A stretch of DNA of 20,319 nt from Coprobacter secundus (GTDB lineage: Bacteria > Bacteroidota > Bacteroidia > Bacteroidales > Coprobacteraceae). This document shows positions 1 to 8,726 of the stretch, in pieces. The stretch covers positions 1 through 20,319 of the forward strand of contig JTDA01000028.1 of NCBI GenBank assembly GCA_000803105.1, read 5' to 3'. Positions within the stretch are counted from its first letter, which is position 1, and each line of letters opens with the position of its first letter. The position numbers were made by a program, and so were the translations under genes. The notes beneath the pieces are model-generated. The model made no database searches and had not been told where the DNA came from. It was given only the letters and a program-made list of their open reading frames with translations.

Positions 1-767
1 AAGTCATAAATCAAGTCCATGTCCTTCCCTACACTCATTTCCTGGGCAGCAGCAGCCGGACGTCCCTCGTACGTATCGAAGAAATTGTCGGGATAAGCAA
101 ATTCCTTGTCCTCATACAATGCCAAATGGCACGTATCCGCCATCCAGTTCCGGTGTATCGCCTTATGGTGGATAAAGAGGCAGAACGGTTTGCTCTTGTC
201 CCTCTTGTTCTGCAACCAGTCAAGACTCTCATCCGTGATGATATTGGTCACATACCCCTCTTTACGCACAGTATCATTTGCCTCCGTTATAAAATCAGGG
301 TTATAATAGTCGCCCTGTCCCGGCAGAATCTCCCAGAAATCAAAACCCGTAGGCAATGTCTCAAGATGCCATTTTCCCACAATAGCCGTCTGGTAACCCG
401 CCTTTTGCAACAATTTGGGCATCGTCTGCTGAGTACCGTTAAACTTGCAAGTCGTATTATCGGTAAATCCGTTTTTATGACTGAATTTTCCCGTCAGCAT
501 GCAAGCCCGGCTGGGACCGCTGAGGGAATTAGTGACAAAGCTGTTGGTAAATCTCACCCCCTCACGCGCTATACGGTCAAGATGGGGAGTCTCTATAAAA
601 CGCGAATCATAACAACTCATCATCTGGGCCGTATGGTCATCGGTCATGATATATACGATATTCAGCGGTTTTTGCTCCTCCTTTTTCTTGCTCTGGCACG
701 AAGTGGCAACCCCCAATACAGCAAAAGAAGCTGCGGTGTAAAGTAAATTAGGATTTATCGATTTCAT
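1..767 (-). CDS. S1-family sulfatase, Ser-type, lipoprotein (C-terminus outside window)
   Basis: Partial gene; 255 residues are visible from the ATG at 767 and the frame is open to the window edge. The N-terminus is a lipoprotein-type signal ending in ATSC (Cys24). Sulfatase hallmarks follow: a metal-binding TDDH (Asp43-Asp44), the formylglycine signature S-G-P-S-R-A-C-M-L-T-G with Ser83 at the modified position, and KWH (Lys132, His134). A Ser at this site means maturation by a radical-SAM anaerobic sulfatase-maturing enzyme, which is not in this window. The motif surroundings recall Bacteroides N-acetylglucosamine-6-O-sulfatases (S1_11), but that assignment is from memory and tentative. The expected role is removing sulfate esters so that glycosidases can act. 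It lies 231 bp beyond the susD-like gene, with its own promoter and operator in the gap, so it belongs to the PUL regulon but probably to a separate transcript. Confidence 0.93.
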   Translation of the reverse strand, partial: MKSINPNLLYTAASFAVLGVATSCQSKKKEEQKPLNIVYIMTDDHTAQMMSCYDSRFIETPHLDRIAREGVRFTNSFVTNSLSGPSRACMLTGKFSHKNGFTDNTTCKFNGTQQTMPKLLQKAGYQTAIVGKWHLETLPTGFDFWEILPGQGDYYNPDFITEANDTVRKEGYVTNIITDESLDWLQNKRDKSKPFCLFIHHKAIHRNWMADTCHLALYEDKEFAYPDNFFDTYEGRPAAAAQEMSVGKDMDLIYD

Positions 768-809
768 AAATAAGCATTATAATAGTGGGACTAATGTTTT
801 CATGTACCG

Positions 810-817
810 CAAATATA
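810..817 (-). promoter_or_regulatory. -7 promoter box of the sulfatase gene
   Basis: Reading the minus strand, this is TATATTTG, a full match to the Bacteroidetes -7 consensus TAnnTTTG. It is followed by GCGGTACATGAAAAC, almost the same sequence that follows the box at 9756-9763. The box edge is 43 bp from the sulfatase ATG, exactly as in the other copy. No TTTG is seen in the -33 region; the operator at 838-876 lies there instead. Confidence 0.75.
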
Positions 818-837
818 GAAAAGACGTCAAGACCGGC

Positions 838-876
838 ACATTCGATTGCGTCCAAATAATATTCAATATTGTCTAA
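838..876 (-). promoter_or_regulatory. Probable HTCS operator, two half-sites 21 bp apart (sulfatase)
   Basis: On the plus strand the half-sites are ACATTCGATTGCGTCCAA (838-855) and ATATTCAATATTGTCTAA (859-876). Each matches the corresponding half-site upstream of the first PUL gene (9783-9821) at 14 of 18 positions, with the same 21-bp period. The proximal edge is 20 bp upstream of the -7 box, where an activator would contact RNA polymerase. Assignment to the HTCS encoded at 9892-13848 is inference from position and from the tandem-site habit of AraC-type DNA-binding domains. Confidence 0.7.
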
Positions 877-946
877 AACTCTCCCCCGATACTCCGTGAC
901 AACAGAAAAATACCGGTTACAATAGATAAATATCTGAATTAACAAA

Positions 947-983
947 ATAATGAATGACAAGCTCCCTGAGTGTCATCCATTAT
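947..983 (-). terminator. Hairpin after the susD-like gene
   Basis: The arms 947-959 and 971-983 form a 13-bp stem with a single G-U wobble and an 11-base loop, starting 16 bp after the SusD-like stop codon. On the minus strand it is followed by TTTGTTAATT, a weak T-rich tail. It probably ends the SusC/SusD transcript, or protects its 3' end, and separates it from the sulfatase promoter. Confidence 0.65.
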
Positions 984-998
984 CCTGCATACCGGAAA

Positions 999-2831
999 TC
1001 AATATCCGTAATTCTGGTCTGCTGCCGACATACCGTCATTCGAACTCAACTCAGAATGAGGAATAGGCAAATGCAAATTCTTTTTCAGGAAGTTTTCATC
1101 AGTTACCTTTCCGCAGAACGTAGCATCTGCTCCGAAGTAACGGTCACGGAAACGCTGGTCGGGATTTTGTTTCTGTTTCTCTCCCTCACTATGCTCGTAA
1201 GTTATAGCATGACGGTTCACGATTTCCAGAGCCATTTTCAAAGTCTTTGTTCCGCCCCGGCGGATATCGATATACATTTCAGGCTCCGCTGCCAGCTCGA
1301 ACAGCCGTTCATAGAATATCTTGTCGCGAAGCTCGTCTTTTGTCAGGTTACCGGGAAAATCTGCCGGTTGCGCAGCAGCCGGAGTCACCGAAGTACGTGC
1401 ACGGCTCAACACCTCATTTACAAGACCGATAGCCCTGCCCGTCTCGTTCAATTCATTATACACATCCGCCATCAAGAGCAAAAAGTCGGCATAACGGTAC
1501 AGGATGATATTGTTATTGCTCTGCTGTGCCTGACAGTTAAAATCGATTTGCTTTTTCCACAAAGGCCATCCCGCGTGGTCGCCCACCGACGTCGCAAACT
1601 GCCCCACCAAGTCTATCACCTTCTTTTCTCCGGTAGTCGTATTCTCAGTATAAAATTGCTCCTGCAAGGTAGTAAGCTCCTCTACCGTAGGATTGGTCGC
1701 ATCCGCCATCTGGTTATAAGGGATATATGCGACAGCATCCACCACACGGCTCGTCGACCTGGACTTATACGACTTATACGGATATGTATACACCGAGTCA
1801 CTGACCAGATGATAAGAACTCCCGTTCTTTGCATCATACCACCGCGTCAGGAAAGTAGCATCATAACGCGGGTCACCCGGATAAGTCCCCCTGAACAGGT
1901 CATGAAATGCCTTGCTCGAACGTATACGCTGGTAAGCCGTACCCTGGGAAGCATTATCGGCAGCAAAAATCCAGTTCAGGCGGTTCCATGAATAATCCGA
2001 CGAAGTCGTAAAATTCAGTTGGAAGATAGACTCCGGAGAATCCTGCACATGATTCACAAAAAGGTCGGCATAGCGAGGCTGTAACGAATACTTGCCATAG
2101 ACAATATCACACCAATACTTAGCATCATTCAGATAGTCACTTTTATGCTCCGCTAAGTCAGGATTACAAGACAATATCCAGTTCAGTTTAGCAAGATAAG
2201 CAGCCACACCCATCTTATCGATATAGCCGTCAGTATGAGTCCCGTCCTCCGGCAAATAATCATAAGCATACTTCCAGTCGGTAAAAATCTGTTCGACAAC
2301 ATCGGTAAACGGAGACTTCGGCTCTGAAATCCCGTCATGTGCCGACGGTTCCGTTCGCAAAGGAACATCCCCCCACATCATGCTCAGATAATAATAACAC
2401 AATCCGCGAATGAACGATGCCTGAGCCGTATAGTTCTCCTTCAACTCGGCACTCAACGACCCGTTATTCATATTCACGATAAAAGTATTACACTCCTGTA
2501 CGGCCTTATACAACCCTCTCCAAGCCCACAACAAGGCATCACCCGCCGGAGTAGCATTCAACGACGCATAACGGTCAGACTCCCCACCGTTCGTTTGTGA
2601 CCAGGACAGTCCCGAACCGCCCACAGACATCTCATAAACGCCCTGTCCGAAACAATCTTGCGTAGTCAGATAACCATAGCAAGCATCCAAAGCCTGTTTG
2701 GCGGTCTCCTGCGAATCGAACACGACCGTATTGTCCACAGAATATTTGGGATCCTCATCGAGCCAGTCCTCACACGATGACAAGCCCACGCTCACAACCC
2801 CTAAAACAAATATATATTTTATCAATTTCAT
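999..2831 (-). CDS. SusD/RagB-family outer-membrane glycan-binding lipoprotein
   Basis: The 610-residue protein begins with a lipoprotein signal ending LSSC (Cys20), followed at once by the acidic stretch EDWLDEDP, which suits surface export of Bacteroidetes lipoproteins. The N-terminal region has typical SusD features (YSVDNTVVFDSQETAKQALDA region, helical TPR-like repeats, FIRGLCYYYLSMMWGDVPL near residues 140-160). The C-terminal part has ILYRYADFLLLMADVYNE and a KIFYERLFELAAEP segment, both common in the family. The length is at the upper end of the SusD range. It should cap the SusC barrel and bind the glycan at the cell surface. It starts 12 bp after the SusC-like stop codon, so the two are co-transcribed. 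The ligand cannot be read from sequence. Confidence 0.96.
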   Translation of the reverse strand: MKLIKYIFVLGVVSVGLSSCEDWLDEDPKYSVDNTVVFDSQETAKQALDACYGYLTTQDCFGQGVYEMSVGGSGLSWSQTNGGESDRYASLNATPAGDALLWAWRGLYKAVQECNTFIVNMNNGSLSAELKENYTAQASFIRGLCYYYLSMMWGDVPLRTEPSAHDGISEPKSPFTDVVEQIFTDWKYAYDYLPEDGTHTDGYIDKMGVAAYLAKLNWILSCNPDLAEHKSDYLNDAKYWCDIVYGKYSLQPRYADLFVNHVQDSPESIFQLNFTTSSDYSWNRLNWIFAADNASQGTAYQRIRSSKAFHDLFRGTYPGDPRYDATFLTRWYDAKNGSSYHLVSDSVYTYPYKSYKSRSTSRVVDAVAYIPYNQMADATNPTVEELTTLQEQFYTENTTTGEKKVIDLVGQFATSVGDHAGWPLWKKQIDFNCQAQQSNNNIILYRYADFLLLMADVYNELNETGRAIGLVNEVLSRARTSVTPAAAQPADFPGNLTKDELRDKIFYERLFELAAEPEMYIDIRRGGTKTLKMALEIVNRHAITYEHSEGEKQKQNPDQRFRDRYFGADATFCGKVTDENFLKKNLHLPIPHSELSSNDGMSAADQNYGY

Positions 2832-2843
2832 AGCTATCCTATA

Positions 2844-5800
2844 TTAAAATGAAACATTCAGACCGAATATAAACGAACGGGCATGGGGGAACGAACTCAT
2901 ATCCACTCCCGGGCGCAAACCGTCGAAAGCAAAAGAGTTTACCTCTGGGTCATAACCGCTGTAATTGGTGATAAGGAACGCATTCTTGACAGATGCAAAA
3001 ACATTTATCGAATTGAATTCTATCTTTTTCAACGCCTTCTTCGGCAAATTATAAGAAAGAGTAATATCGGTACAGCGCAAGAAACTCGCATCCTCTACAT
3101 AACGGTCCAAAACCGCCGGAGTAGGCAACGTATAATTGACCCTCGGATAAATATTCGAGCGGTTCTCTGCCGTCCATGCACCCTCCCAAGCCTCGGTTCT
3201 CAAATTACCACCGGTCCGGCTGGGTATAGCCTGGTAACGCAAGTTCGTATTTATCATATCCTTGCCATACACACCGTTGAACTGTGCCGAAAGGCTCAAA
3301 TCTCTCCACGTAAAACGAGTCTGGAAACCATACGTAAATTTAGGATTCGGATTACCGATAATTACCCGGTCATCAGTATTGATAACACCATCCCCGTTTT
3401 GGTCGATAATCTTTATATCTCCCGCCTGAGGAGCACCACCCGTACTCAAATCCTGAGTTACCGTATACGAACCGCCATTGGCCGGCAAGTCCTCTTCCTG
3501 CACAATCCCGTCGGTCTGGTATCCAAGGAAAAGACCCGGAGCATGTCCCACCCAGAACAAGTGAGCATTGCCGAAATGGTTACCCAGTGAGTTACCCTCA
3601 TAAGCCAAAATATCCTCATAAACGCCGAAATTACCTCTCGATACACCTAAACTCTTAATCTTCGGATTATTCTTTCCAATATTGCCGCCGAATGTCCATA
3701 CAAAATCTTTGGTCCGGATAATATCCGCATCCACACTGAACTCGACACCTCGGTTCAATAAATTACCCGAATTATAATAAACACTGGAGAATCCCGCAGA
3801 AGGCGGTAATATTCTGGAAATCAACAAATCTCTCGTTTCCTTGTTATAGAAGTCAAACGACCCTCTCAATCGGTTTTTCAAAACTCCGAAATCAAGACCC
3901 ACATTCCACGACACCGTCGTTTCCCATGTAAGGCCCTCGTTCTGCAACTTGTCGATAGCCATTGCCAGCACCTTGTCTCCCGTAGCATTGGCATAATCTA
4001 TAATCTGGCTGTAATTGGAAAAACTGCTGTACGGGTCTATCGCCGAATTACCCGTCTGGCCATAACCCAGTCTCACCTTAAACTGGTCGAGCCAGTCCAC
4101 ATTATTCTTTATAAACTCCTCCTGTTCCATACGCCAAGCAAGCGAGAAAGAGGGGAAGTAAGCCCAACGGTGACCCCTTGCAAAACGGCTCGACCCATCG
4201 GCCCGGAACGAAGCCGTAGCCAAATAACGCCCGTCGAGGAACGAAAGATTCACACGTCCCAGATAAGAAAGCAACTGGTAGTCTCGCTGTACAGGTTCCA
4301 GATAAGAAATCTTCTCGGCCATATGCAATCCGTCGATACCGAAACTCATATTGGAGAACTGGCGCCCCTGTGTCCGCTTGTTCAGATAATTATAATCATC
4401 ATACGTAACAGCCGCTGTCACATCCAAATCGAGAATACGTTCAAAAGTCTGATGATAATTCAACATATTTTCCACCGTAACATTATACTGCTTCAAATCC
4501 GTTATACCCAAAGAACCCTTGTCGTTATTCCCCCGGAAAGTCTCGGTTCCGAACCAACGGGCACGATACTCGTCCCTCAAATTACCTCCTGCACGCAAGC
4601 TGTAAGTAAGACCCTTCCAGATTTTCCATTTCAAGTCCATCGATGCACGAAACGCATTCTCCGTGGTCTGGTCGTCATAGTCGTTCAACCAGCTAAACAC
4701 CGTAATTCTCTTTTCCATACCGTTCGTTCCGCTCAACGAAGGGTCATCAGCCGGATACTCAAACGGCTGAGAAGTGATAGCTGTCACCGAGACAGAACCC
4801 TGCGCACCACCATTGGCATTACTACCCGACATCATGTCATTCTTCTTCAACGAGCCACTCAACGACAAGTCTACCGATACCTTCTTCGACAAATCCATTG
4901 ACAAGTTAGCACGCAAGTCCCCCTGCTGCAATCCCGTCTGCTTTACAATACCATTGATGTTCTTATAAGAAGCAGACACGAAATACCGTACCTTTTCGGC
5001 ACCACCGTTCACCGAAACCGAATAGTTCTGTGAAAATGCCGTACGATAAATTTCCCGTTGCCAATCCCTTTCCAGCAAAACACGGTAAGTTCCAGGATCA
5101 TTCTCATCATACTTGCCCCCGGAGAAAATATAACGCACCTCATTGCCCGATTTGAAGAACTGGCGGTCGTCAGGACCCGACTGGGCATTCCGGTAATCGG
5201 CATAATCGCTCAAATTCAACATATCATACAGACGAGTAGCATTCGCTATCGTAAAGTTGGCATTCGCATTGACGCGAGGTTTGCCAGTCTTTCCTTTCTT
5301 CGTCGTAATCAAGATAACACCGTTGGCACCACGAGACCCGTAAATGGCTGTAGCAGAAGCATCCTTCAACACCTCTATGCTCTCTATATCGGAAGGGTTC
5401 AAGCTACTCAGCGGGTCGGCCGCAGTCTGATAATCATCGTCACCGAAAGCTGAAGAAGCAAACTCTCCGGTAGATGCCTGAGGAATATTGTCTATCACAT
5501 ACAAAGGCTGGTTGTCACCACGCAACGAACTGGCACCACGAATGGTAATCGAAGTCGCAGCACCCGGAGTCGTATTGGTAGACCCGACCACCAAGCCGGC
5601 CACCTTACCCTGCAACAAGTTATCGAGAGTCACACTTTTGGAAGCATCCATTTCATCCGGACGCAAAGAAGCGATAGCCCCCGTAACATCACTTTTCTTG
5701 ACACTACCATAACCGATAACGACTACTTCGTCGAGCAATTTGGAATCATCCTGCATTTTTACATTGATGACCGTCTTATTGCCCACCTCGATACTCTGTT

Positions 5801-6056
5801 TCTGATAACCTATATAAGAAAATACAAGAACAGATTTCTTATCCGGTACGGTAATCGTATAATTCCCGTCCAAGTCGGTCGCCGTAGCCTTCGACGTACC
5901 CTTTACCTGTATGGTAACCCCCATCAAAGGCTCTTTGTCGTCACTGACTTTCCCCTTTATGGTTATGCCCTGTGCATACACAGCCTGCCCCCCGAACAGA
6001 GCCAGCAGCAAAAGCAACAAGGCCTTTCCGAAAATACTTTTTATCTCAATTTTCAT
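2844..6056 (-). CDS. SusC/RagA-family TonB-linked outer-membrane transporter
   Basis: The 1070-residue protein has a signal peptide cleaved near VYA-Q29. A carboxypeptidase-regulatory-like domain (about 31-105) contains the family sequences GVTIQVKGTSKATATDLDGN and LVFSYIGYQ. The TonB-box-like motif DEVVVIGYG (109-117) is next, then a plug domain (about 118-260, with LQGKVAGL, TIRGASSLRG and SATAIYGSRGANGVILITT) and a large beta-barrel ending in an aromatic residue (FGLNVSF). The length is normal for a SusC. It imports oligosaccharides into the periplasm with energy from TonB-ExbBD. It lies 19 bp after the GH18 stop codon and 12 bp before the SusD-like gene, so it shares their transcript. Having the enzyme gene ahead of susC/susD is less usual than the reverse order. 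Confidence 0.97.
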   Translation of the reverse strand: MKIEIKSIFGKALLLLLLALFGGQAVYAQGITIKGKVSDDKEPLMGVTIQVKGTSKATATDLDGNYTITVPDKKSVLVFSYIGYQKQSIEVGNKTVINVKMQDDSKLLDEVVVIGYGSVKKSDVTGAIASLRPDEMDASKSVTLDNLLQGKVAGLVVGSTNTTPGAATSITIRGASSLRGDNQPLYVIDNIPQASTGEFASSAFGDDDYQTAADPLSSLNPSDIESIEVLKDASATAIYGSRGANGVILITTKKGKTGKPRVNANANFTIANATRLYDMLNLSDYADYRNAQSGPDDRQFFKSGNEVRYIFSGGKYDENDPGTYRVLLERDWQREIYRTAFSQNYSVSVNGGAEKVRYFVSASYKNINGIVKQTGLQQGDLRANLSMDLSKKVSVDLSLSGSLKKNDMMSGSNANGGAQGSVSVTAITSQPFEYPADDPSLSGTNGMEKRITVFSWLNDYDDQTTENAFRASMDLKWKIWKGLTYSLRAGGNLRDEYRARWFGTETFRGNNDKGSLGITDLKQYNVTVENMLNYHQTFERILDLDVTAAVTYDDYNYLNKRTQGRQFSNMSFGIDGLHMAEKISYLEPVQRDYQLLSYLGRVNLSFLDGRYLATASFRADGSSRFARGHRWAYFPSFSLAWRMEQEEFIKNNVDWLDQFKVRLGYGQTGNSAIDPYSSFSNYSQIIDYANATGDKVLAMAIDKLQNEGLTWETTVSWNVGLDFGVLKNRLRGSFDFYNKETRDLLISRILPPSAGFSSVYYNSGNLLNRGVEFSVDADIIRTKDFVWTFGGNIGKNNPKIKSLGVSRGNFGVYEDILAYEGNSLGNHFGNAHLFWVGHAPGLFLGYQTDGIVQEEDLPANGGSYTVTQDLSTGGAPQAGDIKIIDQNGDGVINTDDRVIIGNPNPKFTYGFQTRFTWRDLSLSAQFNGVYGKDMINTNLRYQAIPSRTGGNLRTEAWEGAWTAENRSNIYPRVNYTLPTPAVLDRYVEDASFLRCTDITLSYNLPKKALKKIEFNSINVFASVKNAFLITNYSGYDPEVNSFAFDGLRPGVDMSSFPHARSFIFGLNVSF

Positions 6057-6075
6057 TTAGCTATATTTTAAGGTT

Positions 6076-8643
6076 TTATTTTTTTATCCGAAATTTAAAA
6101 ACATCTACCCCTTCGGTCGACTCCACACGGGCAACATACACCCCCGGAGAAAATGTGTCAGTCTGCATGGCATAATACCTCCCCGACACCTTCTCGTCAC
6201 GCACGAGCATTCCCGCAGACGACACCAAAGAAATACGCGACAAGTACGCATCCGAAGTCGCGGTCACCACGATTTCGTTCGAACGTTCATTATAGATGAG
6301 GACTGTCGTTTTTTTTTCATCTCTCTTCACAGACGGCAACGAAGTAGGCTCGCTGTCCGTTTTCGTAATAATCGTATCCACATTGGACGAAATCACCGAA
6401 TTAGCCGCCCGTATCAAGCTCAATGGATTGGATACCGCAACATCGTTCCCCATATCGAAATACATCACCGTTCCGCTGTTTTGCTCCAGAATAAAATTCA
6501 TTTTATCCTTCACACAATCCACGCCGTTAAACGTGTACGTAGAACCCGACATCGTAGCCTCATTCATATCCGTAGTCAAGTCAGGATTAGCAGCCACAAT
6601 ATTCTTGTACCCCGATACGACACTCCCCGTAGTCGCTGTCGTAGGATACGACATGCCTATCTTCTCCTTGGGAAATCCCCACTTGATGAAATTGTTGTAT
6701 GACGAGACATAATTGTCATATGCAAAATAAGTCTTGCTGGGACCATATATCTGGAAAGTATAATAATCAGGCAGATTTATATACGCTGTCGGCAAGAAAT
6801 ACGCCACCGGATGAAGGGACACACTGAATACCTTATCCTCTGGAATAACCTTACGCAAAGCCTCTACCATAGGGCCATACCCTGTATTCCATCTCTGGTC
6901 TCCGCTGTATAGCCACTCGAAGTCCACATCTATACCGTCGCAATAAGGCAGTAGCTCAGCCACATCCGAAGCCAACTGTTCACGCCAAGCGGCATCCGAA
7001 ATATGAGAAAGCCACAATTTATTTCCGCTCGCATCCGTATCCGAAGAAATCAGGCCCAGACGTATCTTATAACCCCTGTATCCATCATACATCTTACGTA
7101 TTTGTGCCAACATCTCTTTCCAGCTCCGGGTATTTTTGCCCGGATTATCCTTATCGTCAAACTGCCAGTATGACAACAGATAAATAGCCCCGTCCCCTCC
7201 ACCGGGGAAAGTAAGGTCACCCGACGTGCCGGCAGCATCCTGTTTTATCTGGTTATCCGTACGGGAATTTCCCCAGACCATCACTTCATCGATATATCCT
7301 TTAAAATTCTCCCCGATAACAGCATTTGCCGAAGTATTCAGGAATGTAAAATCATCCTCTGTCGGAATAGTCGATATATTATTAGCATAAGCAGGCGTTG
7401 TACCACCGTTAGTATACAAGCGTATTCTGGCATTTGCCCGGCCCGTAGTCGAAACGATAGCTACGGCAATATGCTCCCATCCCGAAGCCTTTACCGCATT
7501 CTCAAAATTATAAGTATACCCGTTTATCTCGACCAGCAACTCCTTCTTCGACTCGTCACCCAACTTTATGGCAAACTGGTGCGAATCATCGCTCTTGTTA
7601 AAAATAGCAGCCCCGTTTTTCCATTCCCCCACACATATCCAGGCCTCGATAGTAGCATAGTTCAAAGCGGGCAATCCCCCTTTATCTTGTAATACCTCCC
7701 GTCCGACATCCATGCCGGCACCGTCACCCTGAAGAGAAAGGACACCACTACGTCCCTCATATTCAGACACATAAGAAGAATTACTCAACGTACCTTGATT
7801 ATCAGGATAAGTCAACGATACAGCCCCGGTAGCTCCCGCTACTTGAGCATCGAGAATAATCAAATCATTAGTCATCAAGTGCATATCGCGGTCTATTTGC
7901 AGACGGTCGCAATGACGTACAAACGAAGAATAACCCGTAACCACACGATACTTGAAATAATCATTATCAGTAACCGCTTCCCGAGTTACATTTGTAGGTA
8001 CGCCATGATAAGCCAGCTTGTAATCCACGATATCCTCGCACTGGTCCTGGTCAAATTTATAATAGAAAAGTAAATTCTCATATTTCGGATGAAACTTGTT
8101 CACCGTATTGCGGAACATCAGATTTTCCGGTTCGGCACCCGGCATTTCCGCATTCCAGAAACGGAACTCATCGATACGTCCCTTAAAATTCTCTCCGATA
8201 ACAAACGATGATGCCGACGCCGGTATAACAGCCCCTCCGGCATTGGCCTTCCACACCTTCGTCCCGTTGGTCCAGACATCGATACCATTGGCAAACGCCG
8301 AAATCGTAATCTGTGTCCAAGCATTCACCGGAAGGTCTGTAGCAACGACAATCTCCTGAGAAGCAATCTTATACACCAGTTGTCCCGATGTCCCCAGCTT
8401 CAAAGAAAATTCCTCACTGTCGGCCCCTCTTTTAAAAATATACGCATTCTCTGCCCATTCCGAAGGATTTACCAAAAACTGTACAGAATATAAACTCAAA
8501 TTATCCAAATCCGGTATAACCCCGCAATCGACCTCACCGTCCCCATTGAAACGCAAAGCATAATTCGTACTTTGAGAAAACACCGAACTGACACAAAACA
8601 AACTGAAGAAAATAAGTAGGAGATTCCTTGTTTTCATATACAT
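6076..8643 (-). CDS. Secreted GH18 glycosidase with two LamG domains and a C-terminal sorting-like domain
   Basis: The 855-residue protein has a signal peptide of about 23 residues with no lipobox. Two LamG/concanavalin A-like domains (about 25-200 and 298-497) each contain a VIGENFKG and an IDE-F/V-x-x-W motif. A GH18 region follows (about 505-755) with the family signature DGIDVDFE at 569-576; Glu576 is the predicted acid/base. Later barrel strands are visible (FSVSLHP, YYTFQIYGP, GTVMYFDMGND). The last ~75 residues (VLIYNERSNEIVV to the end) resemble a type IX secretion sorting domain. It could be an endo-beta-N-acetylglucosaminidase acting on N-glycans, or a chitinase-like enzyme; PUL context favours the first. 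The expected first two barrel strands are not evident between LamG2 and the helix at 507. Met3 (8637) is an equally good start. Confidence 0.9.
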   Translation of the reverse strand: MYMKTRNLLLIFFSLFCVSSVFSQSTNYALRFNGDGEVDCGVIPDLDNLSLYSVQFLVNPSEWAENAYIFKRGADSEEFSLKLGTSGQLVYKIASQEIVVATDLPVNAWTQITISAFANGIDVWTNGTKVWKANAGGAVIPASASSFVIGENFKGRIDEFRFWNAEMPGAEPENLMFRNTVNKFHPKYENLLFYYKFDQDQCEDIVDYKLAYHGVPTNVTREAVTDNDYFKYRVVTGYSSFVRHCDRLQIDRDMHLMTNDLIILDAQVAGATGAVSLTYPDNQGTLSNSSYVSEYEGRSGVLSLQGDGAGMDVGREVLQDKGGLPALNYATIEAWICVGEWKNGAAIFNKSDDSHQFAIKLGDESKKELLVEINGYTYNFENAVKASGWEHIAVAIVSTTGRANARIRLYTNGGTTPAYANNISTIPTEDDFTFLNTSANAVIGENFKGYIDEVMVWGNSRTDNQIKQDAAGTSGDLTFPGGGDGAIYLLSYWQFDDKDNPGKNTRSWKEMLAQIRKMYDGYRGYKIRLGLISSDTDASGNKLWLSHISDAAWREQLASDVAELLPYCDGIDVDFEWLYSGDQRWNTGYGPMVEALRKVIPEDKVFSVSLHPVAYFLPTAYINLPDYYTFQIYGPSKTYFAYDNYVSSYNNFIKWGFPKEKIGMSYPTTATTGSVVSGYKNIVAANPDLTTDMNEATMSGSTYTFNGVDCVKDKMNFILEQNSGTVMYFDMGNDVAVSNPLSLIRAANSVISSNVDTIITKTDSEPTSLPSVKRDEKKTTVLIYNERSNEIVVTATSDAYLSRISLVSSAGMLVRDEKVSGRYYAMQTDTFSPGVYVARVESTEGVDVFKFRIKK

Positions 8644-8682
8644 ATTAATTTAAAGTATTCACGAAGAAAAAAGAAGATAGAA

Positions 8683-8703
8683 ACCGGGAGCACACATCCC
8701 GGT
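8683..8703 (-). terminator. Intra-operon hairpin with T-rich tail (possible attenuator)
   Basis: A perfect 7-bp GC-rich stem, ACCGGGA/TCCCGGT, with a 7-base loop lies 23 bp after the stop of the 328-residue protein gene. Reading on along the minus strand comes TTTCTATCTTCTTTTTTCTT. This is the form of an intrinsic terminator. It sits before the GH18 gene, and no TAnnTTTG box is seen between the two, so partial read-through is the simplest reading. Confidence 0.6.
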
Positions 8704-8726
8704 CACTATCCGACAATTTATCTATC

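Noticed and set aside
126..746. A 206-codon plus-strand frame at the left edge
   Set aside because: It is antisense to the sulfatase, whose frame carries the formylglycine signature and metal-binding residues.
954..1991. A 345-codon plus-strand frame over the SusD-like gene
   Set aside because: It is antisense to a clear SusD-family gene and has no recognisable domain.
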